64,000 nucleotides of DNA from the NCBI GenBank assembly GCA_023935145.1, contig CM043698.1:85535001-85599000 (forward strand), given 5' to 3'. The notes beneath the pieces are model-generated. The model was not told the origin of the DNA and ran no database searches. It was given only the letters and a program-made list of their open reading frames with translations. Shown here one piece after another: positions 53,271 through 63,255 of the stretch (positions are counted from its first letter, which is position 1; each line of letters opens with the position of its first letter). Both the position numbers and the translations under genes were made by a program. Origin of the DNA: Bretschneidera sinensis. Its lineage: Eukaryota; Streptophyta; Magnoliopsida; Brassicales; Akaniaceae.

Positions 53271-53560
53271 GATGACTTTTGGGCTTGGTGTGGGTTTAGG
53301 GCTTCTAAGAGACTCAAGAAAGTCTCTTTTTGGTCGCCCTTTCTTTCTTTGGGATTATTTGGAACGTGAGGAATTGTAGATCTTTAGATGGCATTGAGAA
53401 ACCTATTGATGTAATTAAGGAAATGTGGTTCAATGCTTTTAATTTTTGGTAAAGGGAAATTATTTTGCACATGAGATGGATATTGTAGATCTTGTGGATT
53501 ATCTCTTACATAGTTTTTGTAAATGGGTTGCACCCTCTTGGTGCACTTCTTTTTTTAATA
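53271..53560 (+). pseudogene. LINE B ORF2 C-terminal tail and 3' end
   Basis: The plus strand reads LLGLVWV and, after breaks, SLFLVALSFFGIIWNVRN, the usual end of L1 ORF2 after the zinc-binding block. It closes with the GGTTGCACCC..TTGGTGC terminus that also marks the LINE fragment ending at 58805. A T/A-rich tail ends near 53560. Confidence 0.65.
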
Positions 53561-53584
53561 TATTTCATTTAATTGGTTTGGGAA

Positions 53585-53999
53585 AAGTAGTTTCCTATTT
53601 TTAGTTGCCTTTTCTTGTAGGAGTAGTAATAGTTTCCATTTTGGATTGTTGCTTGTTCTAGTAGTAGTAGTAGTAGTTTCCTAAGTTGTTATTTTCCTTG
53701 TAATTTTAGAAAAATATTCTCTATATAAAAGGAGTCTTAGAGAAGATTTGAGGCACACTCATAATTTCAATATACATTGCAAATCAGAGGGGTTTACTAC
53801 TAGAGCTATGATGAGAGCTTTGGGTGCATTGAGGTTTTACGTTGTCAAGCAGAGAAAGTATTTACAACTAGAGCTAGATTGAGAGCTTTGGGTGTACGAG
53901 GCTTTTGGGTTGTGAAGTAGTGAGAGTTTAGCAACATTTTTTGTCCTAAAGTTGTGGATTTGTTAGTAGACGTAGGCAAAGAGGTTGTCAAACCACATA
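53585..53999 (+). repeat. copia-type LTR remnant (solo or truncated)
   Basis: A (TAG)n run at 53659-53676, a TATA-like CTATATAAAAGG near 53723, a duplicated AGAGCTTTGGGTG segment, and near the end GGATTTGTTAGTAGACGTAG followed by GGTTGTCAAACCAC. This is the R-U5 landmark of many plant copia LTRs. No partner LTR or coding part is present. Confidence 0.45.
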
Positions 54000-54032
54000 A
54001 TATTAATTAGACTTTTTAATGTGTAATAAACA

Positions 54033-54310
54033 GGTTGTGTTTGGTTAATCGTGTCGGGTTTTCGTGTCTAACATGTTAGTCATGTTGTTTCGGGTTGTCA
54101 TGTTTGACAAATTAGTCGTGTCGGGTCTAACACGACTCGTTTATTAAACGGGTTAAGCATGTCGTGTCGTGTTACCCGTTTAATAAACAGGTCGTATTAG
54201 TGTTGGGTTTTCTTGATACGATTAATAATCGTGTCATGTTCATGTCAACCAATTTAGTGTTATACCCAATTTCGAGACGACATGAAAACGACCCATCAAC
54301 CCGAATTGCC
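54033..54310. repeat. palindrome-rich segment of the array unit (MITE-like)
   Basis: Dense inverted motifs, for example TTTATTAAACGGGT followed by ACCCGTTTAATAAA, and repeated CGTGTCG/CGACACG. It resembles non-autonomous DNA transposon sequence common in plants, but no clear ends or target duplication could be fixed. It is repeated in every unit. Confidence 0.4.
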
Positions 54311-54399
54311 ACCCTTACTTACAACCACTACAACCTCTATAGCCCCTATAACCCCTACAACCCATACATCCTCTAGTGAACCTCAATTGTATATATCAC

Positions 54400-54640
54400 A
54401 ACCTCTAAAGCCTAATATTGAATCTCAAGAATACTTGACAGAAACTCAATAAGAGCCTAATCCAATTCCTATTACAAAGCCCATCTCCAAGCCCAATAAT
54501 AATAAACCTAGAACCCGAGCTAAACACAATAATCCTTCTCTCAAGCTATTGGATTTTGAGATCAATTGTGTAGAATATCAGAGGTATTGGGAGCCCAAAT
54601 AAAGTTGGAATGTTACGTAAGTTGGTTAAGGAAAATAAAA
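54400..54640 (+). pseudogene. LINE ORF1 end and ORF2 start carried in each array unit
   Basis: One frame gives ISKPNNNKPRTRAKHNN, a basic ORF1-like tail. The other gives NIRGIGSPNKVGMLRKLVKE and then NKITL, an L1 endonuclease N-terminus whose first Trp codon is TAG. It is truncated at the same base in the first four units (after ATTACTTTA); in the last unit it continues into LINE C. Repeats at about 55290-55525, 56175-56410 and 57060-57295. Confidence 0.65.
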
Positions 54641-57600
54641 TTACTTTATATATAAGATTACTAATTAATCATGCCATCATCTATTTAAACATACTAGCTA
54701 AATTTGATTGTCCTCGATAGCGGCGCATCACAAAGTCTACAGACTCTCTCAGTCTGTCCCCTCTCCCCTCTCCCCATATGGATGATAGTTGATAAGATAA
54801 TGTTTATATTATTAATTAGACTTTTTTATGTGTTTGGATCATGAATATGTTGGAATTGGGATTATGAATGATTAGATGGATGGTTATGTAATATAACTTA
54901 TATTTGCTTATGTAATAAACAGGTTGTGTTTGGTTAATCGTGTCAGGTTGTCGTGTCTAACATTTTAGTCATGTTGTTTCGGGTTGTCATGTTTGACAAA
55001 TTAGTCGTGTCGGGTCTAAGACGACTCATTTATTAAACGGGTTAAGCGTATCATGTCGTGTTACAAGTTTATTAAACAAGTCGTATTAGTGTTGGGTTTT
55101 CTTGATACGATTAATAATCGTGTAATGTTCGTGTTGACCAATTTAGTGTTATACTCAATTTCAACACGACATGAAAATGACTCATCAACCCGAATTGCCA
55201 CCCTTACTTACAACCACTACAGCCTCTATAGCCCCTATAACCCATACATCCTCTAGTGAACCTCAATTGCATATATCACAACCTTTAAAGCCTAATATTG
55301 AATCTCAAGAATACTTGCCAGAAACTCCATAAGAGCCTAATCCAATTACCATTACATAACCCATCTCCAAGCCCAATAATAATAAACCTAGAACCCGAGC
55401 TAAACACAATAATCCTTCTCTCAAGCTATTGGATTTTGAGATCAATTGTGTAGAATATCAGAGGTATTGGGAGCTCAAATAAAGTTGGAATGTTACGTAA
55501 GTTGGTTAAGGAAAATAAAATTACTTTATATATAAGATTACTAATGAATCATGCCATCATCTATTTAAACATACTAGCTAAATTTGATTGTCCTCGATAG
55601 CAGCGCATCACAAAGTCTACAGACTCTCTCAGTTTGTCCCCTCTCCCCTCTCCCCATATGGATGATAGTTGATAAGATAATGTTTATATTATTAATTAGG
55701 CTTTTTTATGTGTGTTTGGATCATGAATATGTTGGAATTTGGATTATGAATGATTAGATGGATGGTTATGTAATATAACTTATATTTGCTTATGTAATAA
55801 ACAGGTTGTGTTTGGTTAATCGTGTCAGGTTGTCGTGTCTAACATGTTAGTCATGTTGTTTCGGGTTGTCATGTTTGACAAATTAGTCGTGTTGGGTCTA
55901 ACACGACTCGTTTATTAAACAGGTTAAACGTATCGTGTCATGTTACCCGTTTAATAAACAGGTCGTATTAGTGTTAGGTTTTCTTGATACGATTAATAAT
56001 CGTGTCATATTCGTGTCGACCAATTTAGTGTTATATCCAATTTCGACACGACATGAAAACGACCCATCAACCCGAATTGCCACCCTTACTTATAACCACT
56101 ACAACCTCTATAGCCCTTATAGCCCCTACAACATACATCCTCTAGTGAACCTCAATTGCATATATCACAACCTCTAAAGCCTAATATTGAATCTCAAGAA
56201 TACTTGACAGAAACTCAATAAGAGCCTAATCCAATTCCTATTACAAAGCCCATCTCCAAGCCCAATAATAATAAACCTAGAACCCGAGCTAAACACAATA
56301 ATCCTTCTCTCAAGCTATTGGATTTTGAGATCAATTGTGTAGAATATCAGAGGTATTGGGAGCCCAAATAAAGTTGGAATGTTACGTAAGTTGGTTAAGG
56401 AAAATAAAATTACTTTATATATAAGATTACTAATTAATCATGCCATCATCTATTTAAACATACTAGCTAAATTTGATTGTCCTCGATAGCGGCGCATCAC
56501 AAAGTCTACAGACTCTCTCAGTCTGTCCCCTCTCCCCTCTCCCCATATGGATGATAGTTGATAAGATAATGTTTATATTATTAATTAGACTTTTTTATGT
56601 GTTTGGATCATGAATATGTTGGAATTGGGATTATGAATGATTAGATGGATGGTTATGTAATATAACTTATATTTGCTTATGTAATAAACAGGTTGTGTTT
56701 GGTTAATCGTGTCAGGTTGTCGTGTCTAACATTTTAGTCATGTTGTTTCGGGTTGTCATGTTTGACAAATTAGTCGTGTCGGGTCTAAGACGACTCATTT
56801 ATTAAACGGGTTAAGCGTATCATGTCGTGTTACAAGTTTATTAAACAAGTCGTATTAGTGTTGGGTTTTCTTGATACGATTAATAATCGTGTAATGTTCG
56901 TGTTGACCAATTTAGTGTTATACTCAATTTCAACACGACATGAAAATGACTCATCAACCCGAATTGCCACCCTTACTTACAACCACTACAGCCTCTATAG
57001 CCCCTATAACCCATACATCCTCTAGTGAACCTCAATTGCATATATCACAACCTTTAAAGCCTAATATTGAATCTCAAGAATACTTGCCAGAAACTCCATA
57101 AGAGCCTAATCCAATTACCATTACATAACCCATCTCCAAGCCCAATAATAATAAACCTAGAACCCGAGCTAAACACAATAATCCTTCTCTCAAGCTATTG
57201 GATTTTGAGATCAATTGTGTAGAATATCAGAGGTATTGGGAGCTCAAATAAAGTTGGAATGTTACGTAAGTTGGTTAAGGAAAATAAAATTACTTTATAT
57301 ATAAGATTACTAATGAATCATGCCATCATCTATTTAAACATACTAGCTAAATTTGATTGTCCTCGATAGCAGCGCATCACAAAGTCTACAGACTCTCTCA
57401 GTTTGTCCCCTCTCCCCTCTCCCCATATGGATGATAGTTGATAAGATAATGTTTATATTATTAATTAGGCTTTTTTATGTGTGTTTGGATCATGAATATG
57501 TTGGAATTTGGATTATGAATGATTAGATGGATGGTTATGTAATATAACTTATATTTGCTTATGTAATAAACAGGTTGTGTTTGGTTAATCGTGTCAGGTT

Positions 57601-58089
57601 GTCGTGTCTAACATGTTAGTCATGTTGTTTCGGGTTGTCATGTTTGACAAATTAGTCGTGTTGGGTCTAACACGACTCGTTTATTAAACAGGTTAAACGT
57701 ATCGTGTCATGTTACCCGTTTAATAAACAGGTCGTATTAGTGTTAGGTTTTCTTGATACGATTAATAATCGTGTCATATTCGTGTCGACCAATTTAGTGT
57801 TATATCCAATTTCGACACGACATGAAAACGACCCATCAACCCGAATTGCCACCCTTACTTATAACCACTACAACCTCTATAGCCCTTATAGCCCCTACAA
57901 CATACATCCTCTAGTGAACCTCAATTGCATATATCACAACCTCTAAAGCCTAATATTGAATCTCAAGAATACTTGCCAGAAACTCCATAAGAGCCTAATC
58001 CAATTCCCATTACAAAGCCCATCTCCAAGCCCAATAATAATAAACCTAGAACACAAGCTAAACACAATAATCCTTCTCTAAAGCTATTG

Positions 58090-58430
58090 GATTTTGAGAT
58101 CAATTGTGTAGAATATCAGAGGCATTGGGAGCTCAAATAAAGTTGGAATGTTATGTAAGTTGGTTAAGGAAAATAAAATTACTTTAGTGGTTTTATTAGA
58201 ACCTAAGCATGATGGGGTTGCTATTCAATATTTCGCTAGAAGGATTAAGTTCCCTAATTATTCTCATGGGAATCCTAATAATGTTCATTAATGGATTTTC
58301 TAGAAGAAGGAGTTAGATATTGAGGTGATGCAAATAATATGCTAATCAATCTTGATGAAATTTAAATTCCTATTACATGACTCTTCTTGCTTTTCTTCCT
58401 TTGTGTATGCCAAGGTTCCCAAACTTCATT
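58090..58430 (+). pseudogene. LINE C endonuclease, first fragment
   Basis: From the last array unit the frame continues as LRKLVKENKITLVVLLEPKH, then FARRIKFPNYSHGNPNN, an L1 endonuclease. A likely FVYAK segment follows near 58405-58420 before similarity is lost. Stops occur, and the next part of the domain appears at 59345. Confidence 0.65.
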
Positions 58431-58439
58431 GTTGAAAAA

Positions 58440-58800
58440 GCCACTTGTCTCCCCTCTTATAGCAGTTATTTGGAAGTTAGAATGAAGGTAGAGTTCAAAA
58501 CTCCATATAAGGAGAAAGAAGGCGGCTTAAATGCATCTTGCGCATAAATCATGAGTTTTCAATTGTGACACATTGAACCAAGAACCTCCAAAAAAATGTT
58601 GCAATCCTACGTTTCAGTCCAATTGGACTAAAGGAATTAACAAAAAATAATTTAAATAAAAAACAAAACATAAAAATAAATAAAACAAACTCAAATAAAA
58701 TTTAATTAAAAAACTGAAAGCAACCCTAACTGAAATTTTCTTCTTCTCTCAGCCTCAAATCTACATCAAGCCCAATTCGCCTCCACCCATTACAAGACTT
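58440..58800. other. unassigned AT-rich segment
   Basis: No domain seen. A-rich runs near 58635-58715 and no long frame. It lies at the 3' side of the minus-strand LINE fragment and may be its 3' flank or tail. Confidence 0.35.
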
Positions 58801-59344
58801 TCCTTTTATATTTAAAATTTGTATAAATAAAGCACCAAAGGGGTGCAACTCGTATACAAAATCTACAAAATCTATGAGATCTTCATAATTAACAAAATAA
58901 TTACTCTTAAACCAAAAAATAAGAGGTTGAAACATAATCCATCTCTCAACAAATCTATAGACCTCTCTTCACTATCAAAAACCATTGAATTCCTCTAATT
59001 CAAAGCTAGCAAAAAAATAGAGGGAAATAAAAAAGTACACCTTCTTTAACTCCTTATAAGCATGAATACCACTCCAAGCCTACACTTCATCTTTCATAAA
59101 ACATACAACCACCCAAGAAACACCCAAAATGCTACTAAGCAATTTCCCATAAACTTCTAGCCAACGGACACTCCTACAAAAGATGAATCACGAATTCGGC
59201 ACAATCTTTACAAATGTAACATTTATTAACAAGCATTTTAGATTATCAATAGTAAGAATATTCTTCAAAGATGTTTCCCACAAAAGAAACGAACTTTCTT
59301 AGGGGTAATAGAATTCCAAATAGCTTTCCACGAGAAGTATTGTC
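58801..59344 (-). mobile_element. minus-strand LINE 3' fragment inside LINE C
   Basis: Read leftwards from 59340: WKAIWNSITPKKVRFFCGKH, a zf-RVT-like start resembling LINE B (WKAI..., then NKVSFFAWEA), then broken sequence. The final YELHPFGALFIQ block corresponds to the LINE B 3' terminus. So a 5'-truncated LINE B-type copy lies in opposite orientation between the two halves of the LINE C endonuclease. Exact borders and a target duplication were not resolved. Confidence 0.6.
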
Positions 59345-59818
59345 AACCAAGATAGACTTGCTCTTTGGGATGATTTAAGTAATTTTGGTCTGTCCATTTT
59401 AGGTCCATAGTTAGTTGGTGGAGATTTTAATGTGGTGGTTACACTGGATGAAAAGTGTGGCATAGCTCCAATAGATATGCAATCCTCTCGTGAATTTAAA
59501 AGTTTCATTGAAGCAAATAGCTTATTTGATGTTGGTTATGAAGGAAACAGGTTACATGGTCAAATGACAATCATAATTCATCTCGATGATGGTGTCGTCT
59601 TGATCACATTTTGATCAATAGTGAGTTTATGTCCAAGATGCCTACTTCTAAAGTAGTTCATTATGTGAGGCTTTACTCCGATCATGCAACCCTCATTTTT
59701 TCTTCCATTTAGCAAAGTAATATTGCTCATCCGTTTAGATTCTTCAAAGCTTGGGCAACACATGATTCATTTTTACAATCAGTGGAGTCTTGGTACAAAG
59801 AAGATTGCTATGGGCCTT
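59345..59818 (+). pseudogene. LINE C endonuclease, second fragment
   Basis: RLALWDDLSNFGLSILGP, then LVGGDFNVVVTLDEKCG and FKSFIEANSLFDVGYEG, the C-terminal half of an L1 endonuclease including the GDFN catalytic box. After frame changes, RFLI-like and F.FKAWATHDSF sequence continues to 59818, where the gypsy5 LTR cuts it. It continues the fragment ending near 58430. Confidence 0.72.
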
Positions 59819-60399
59819 TGATGAGAGTCATAAAATGAATCTAAACAATACTTAATTGTTAGCATTTTAGGGTTGATCAAGGTTGGAATTACACTTTTAT
59901 ACCTTAATAACTCTAAGGTGTTATTCTTGAATTGTTGACTTATTTCAGTGCATTTTCAGGTACTTTGAGCTTAAAAAAGAGATAGAAAAGCTATCATCAT
60001 TTTAAACACGAAGCTTCAATGAATACTCGAGTGAGATGATGGTCGCGGAAGAGCCAAGATGAAGAGAAACCAAGAAAGGAGTTTCACTAAATTGCCAGAA
60101 TTGCCCGTGCAGATCAATCATCTTTGCAGATTAAACTGTATTGATACAGGAATAACCGTGATATGAGCCATATATGCTTAGAAAGATCCGGAAGTCTATT
60201 TTCTGAAGAATTTTACGGTTTGTAAAAATGATTTTTCTAGAGAAAGTTATGGCAGTTTTAGTAGACACAGGTCAGGCCTCCAGATCAGCATCCACTTAGC
60301 GCCGCACCCCTCACTTTCCAGTGCCCACTAGTTCCAAGACCAAATTAGGGCTGCACAATGACATTTTATGGACCAAAATGCCCCTAACTACTTGTGCTC

Positions 60400-60407
60400 T
60401 ATAAATA
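60400..60407 (+). promoter_or_regulatory. TATA box of gypsy5 LTR
   Basis: TATAAATA, with a transcript start expected near 60430. Confidence 0.6.
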
Positions 60408-60506
60408 CATCTTTAAGGAGTGTGCAGCCAGCATCTTCAAAGGGGAGAGCATCTTAAAAAGGGGATCCAAATCCAGAATATTTCCAAGTCTTTTGAGGGC
60501 TGGAAC

Positions 60507-60614
60507 TCAAGGGGAGAGCATCCATATTGTTCTTCCTCCTTGAGCTCCATGGCCATGAAATCAAGGGGAGAACATCCATATTGTTCTTCCACCTTGAGCT
60601 TCATGGCAAACTAA
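60507..60614. repeat. 54-bp tandem duplication in gypsy5 LTR
   Basis: TCAAGGGGAGA.CATCCATA starts at 60507 and 60561, and a partial third copy (AAAGGGGAGAGCATC) lies near 60437. It sits just after the TATA box, in the R region. The 64-residue frame here is produced by it. Confidence 0.8.
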
Positions 60615-61339
60615 TCATCAAATAAGGGAAAGGGATGAATCCTTAGGGATTTGTTGTTCTTTTTTTCCTGTTCTTGATTCGGTTGTACGGATTTATTGTT
60701 CAATATTTGTTGTGATTCATTCTTTGATTAAGTAAGAAGGATTTGAGTTCATGTGATAGTTACACTTTTTATTCTTCTTCTTTTAGATTTTCTTAACCCG
60801 GTGATTATATGCTCCTCCCCCATATAAGTCTAGTCATGCTCTTCTTATGTGATGTTGTTTGGATGTGATTGATTCTGGTAGATTTTTCTTATTTATTGTC
60901 CATTACTGCGATATTATCATTGAGATATATTGTCGTTTCTTGATAATCTTTAAGATCGGTCGTATGTGCTTAAATCGAAATCAATGAGTGATTTATAGCA
61001 ATTACGTTAGATTATAAATGTGCTTGATTGAATATATTTCGATTGCTTGTTTGGGATGTGAAACTTACAATCGAGATAAAAACAATTGAATCAAGAGTAG
61101 AACAAGGCAACGGACCTAATGAGGATTCCCGGAACCTTGTTATTTCTCATTTGTATTTCATTATATTTACGCAATTTCTCTCGTAATACATCATTATCAA
61201 AACTCATATTTTATCGTTTAACTTTTACCGTTCGTTTTAAGGTTCACACTTTTACTTTGTAATTAACTTGTTTCCCTGTGGAATCGACACCCCAAAGCCA
61301 TGCTGTAATAACCGTGTTATACTTTGGGCGTAATCAAAT

Positions 61340-61358
61340 TTTGGTGCCGTTGCCGGGG
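61340..61358 (+). promoter_or_regulatory. gypsy5 primer-binding site
   Basis: TTTGGTGCCGTTGCCGGGG lies three bases after the LTR, the same motif as in gypsy4. Confidence 0.7.
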
Positions 61359-61659
61359 AAATGCACTTAAGTACAAGGAAGCTTGTCAACTTTGAGTGTG
61401 ACACTAGAAGAATTGTAAATATTTTTCTTTTCAACAGTTTGTAAATACGATAATATTGCCCTTTACCTTTGTTTTGATTTTCTAATTTTCTTTTATCATT
61501 CTGTTTTATTTATTTTATTTCCCCTCTAAATTAATTGGTGAATGCTTAGACCGAGAGATTCTCGAGGTAGATTCATTAGAGGACCCGAGTTAGAGTTACC
61601 CTCTCTTTCCACGTCCGTATAGTGCACCCTCACACGAAAATTTAGAGGATTTTGTTAAC

Positions 61660-63255
61660 ATGGCCGATAATCCTAATGAGAATGTTGCTAGGACACTTTA
61701 GGATTACCTCCACCCTACACGCACAGCCACACCATCATGTATCATGTTTCCAACCAATACTCGCCAACTAGATTTTAAAACAGGGATGATACAATTACTC
61801 CCTACTTTTTATGGCTTGGATAATGAAAACCCATATGTGCACATTAAAGAGTTCGAGGAAGTAGTCGCGACTTTTCATAGTTAAGATGAAACCAATGACA
61901 TTGTGAGGCTTAAGTTCTTTTCTTTCGCTTTAAAGGATAGAGCTAAGAGTTCGCAATACTCATTAAGACCACGATCTATTGGGTCGTGGACTGAGATGAC
62001 TCTAATTTTCTTTAATAAATACTTTCCCCAACATAAGACCAATGCTTTAAAAAGACAAATCTCCACCTTTGCACAAAAGGACAGCGAGACTTTGTATCAG
62101 TCTTGGGAGAGATTTAAGGAGTTGTTGAGTATGTGTCCTCACCATGGATATGAGAATTGGTATTTAGTAAGCTATTTCTATGAGGGTCTTACCTATAGAG
62201 AACGCCAATTTGTAGAGATGATGTGTAATGGTGGGTTCTTGGAGAAAGATCCTGATGAGGCCATAGAGTACCTCAATGAGCTTGTTGAAAAAGCTCACAC
62301 TTGGACTGGACCTAGTGCTATTGAGAGCACAAATAGGTCATGACCTATAGAGAACCCAAATGGTGGTGGAATTCACCATCTTAGGGAAGAGGATAACCTT
62401 AAGGCCAAGGTCGAGATGCTCACTAGAGAACTAGAGTTATTAAAGACTAAGAGCTTAAAGCCAACACACGTGGTCAATCATGCAAAATCTTTTGAACCAT
62501 GTTTTGTGTGTGGCGGGGTAGACCATATCGCCCAAGAGTGCCCCACATTTGTTGAGATAAGAGGGATGTATAAGGAACAATGTAATGCCTTAGGCATGTA
62601 CACGAAGCCTTCTATACCCTTCTCTAATACCTATAATCCGGGATGGCGAAATCACCCCAATTTCAGCTGGAAGTCTGAAAACCAGCAGCTCCCTGCACCA
62701 TATCATGAACCATATCATGCACCTGTATCTTCTAGGAGTCCTTTAGAAGACACTTTGCATGCTTTTATTGAGGCACAGGGTAAGACTAATCAAAGACTTG
62801 AATCTTTAATTATGCAGGTTGTTGAAGAACATAAAGAGATAAAGAGCCAAGTGTCCAAGCTGACGAGCTACTTGAGTGTGACTGAGAAAGGTAAGTTCCC
62901 TTCCCAAGCTCAGTCCACATCCTATGTTCAGCACCTAGCGCAACAGAATAAAAAGGAGGTGAATGCCATTGAGACACTTAGTGGTAAGTCGTTACACATC
63001 CCAACACCGAACAAATCAGAGGATGTGGACGAGAACCACCAAGTATACATGATTGACTCATTCATGGAAAAGGTCCATCACCTTAATCCATTGGAGTTCA
63101 CCCTCACCTATGGCTTCATAAGAGCATATATCGAGCCAAAATCTACATATGTTACTGATGACGTACTTAAGGCCTCTCCGAAGCACACAAGCACCAAATT
63201 TAACAGTAAAGCAGTTGCTGGTGCATTCAACTCATGTTTGTCTAAGAGGGAATAA
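61660..63255 (+). pseudogene. gypsy5 gag with three in-frame stops
   Basis: One frame of 1,596 bases from the ATG at 61660 to the TAA at 63253, interrupted only by TAG (61699), TAA (61882) and TGA (62341). It contains the retrotransposon gag domain (RLKFFSFALKDRAKSS, NKYFPQHKTNALKRQISTF, YQSWERFKELLSMCPHHGY). A short coiled-coil stretch is followed by the zinc knuckle CFVCGGVDHIAQEC (about 62501-62542) and the YNPGWRNHPNFSW segment typical of Athila-like gag. A possible N-terminal extension from 61542 (RPRDSRGRFIRGPELELP) is in another frame. Gag would package element RNA. Confidence 0.85.

Larger units (their letters stand above)
49161..53560 (+). mobile_element. LINE B: L1-type LINE with an internal inversion
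   Basis: ORF1 and the first residues of ORF2 run on the plus strand to about 51133. The sequence then switches to the minus strand, with the ORF2 C-terminus first (zf-RVT-like) and the endonuclease last (about 53270). It then returns to the plus strand for the ORF2 end and the 3' terminus GGGTTGCACCCTCTTGGTGC (53529 area). Flipping 51134-53270 would restore one colinear element. The 5' limit is uncertain and no target duplication was found. Confidence 0.78.
54033..58190. repeat. tandem array of ~885-bp units (4.7 copies) with dimeric higher-order structure
   Basis: The marker GGTTGTGTTTGGTTAATCG occurs at 54033, 54922, 55804, 56691 and 57573, giving periods of 889, 882, 887 and 882. Units 2 and 4 share private variants (CTAAGACGACTCATT, TTACAAGTTTATTAAACAAG), and units 3 and 5 share others (TTGGGTCTAACACG, AACAGGTTAAACG). 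So a 1,769-bp dimer was duplicated most recently. Each unit has a palindrome-rich third, a LINE ORF2 start, and a third part with no similarity seen. The 67-80-residue frames that recur in each unit are repeats, not genes. Confidence 0.92.
59819..61336 (+). repeat. gypsy5 5' LTR
   Basis: It starts TGATGAGAGTC after a LINE frame and ends GGCGTAATCA just before the primer site. It has a TATA box at 60400-60407 and a 54-bp tandem duplication after it. The end GTAATCA and the start match the Athila-like pattern seen in gypsy4. The second LTR copy is outside the window. Confidence 0.75.

Noticed and set aside
51108..53317. Twin-priming (5' inversion) origin for LINE B
   Set aside because: Twin priming leaves the inverted 5' part upstream of the 3' part. 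Here the ORF2 C-terminal end abuts the plus-strand 5' part, and the last ORF2 residues resume beyond the far breakpoint, which fits an inversion of the middle.
54164..57946. Five similar 67-80-residue frames (MSCY.FNKQVV...) looking like a gene family
   Set aside because: They are the same piece of the ~885-bp tandem repeat in each unit, lie in palindrome-rich DNA, and have no protein similarity I recognise.
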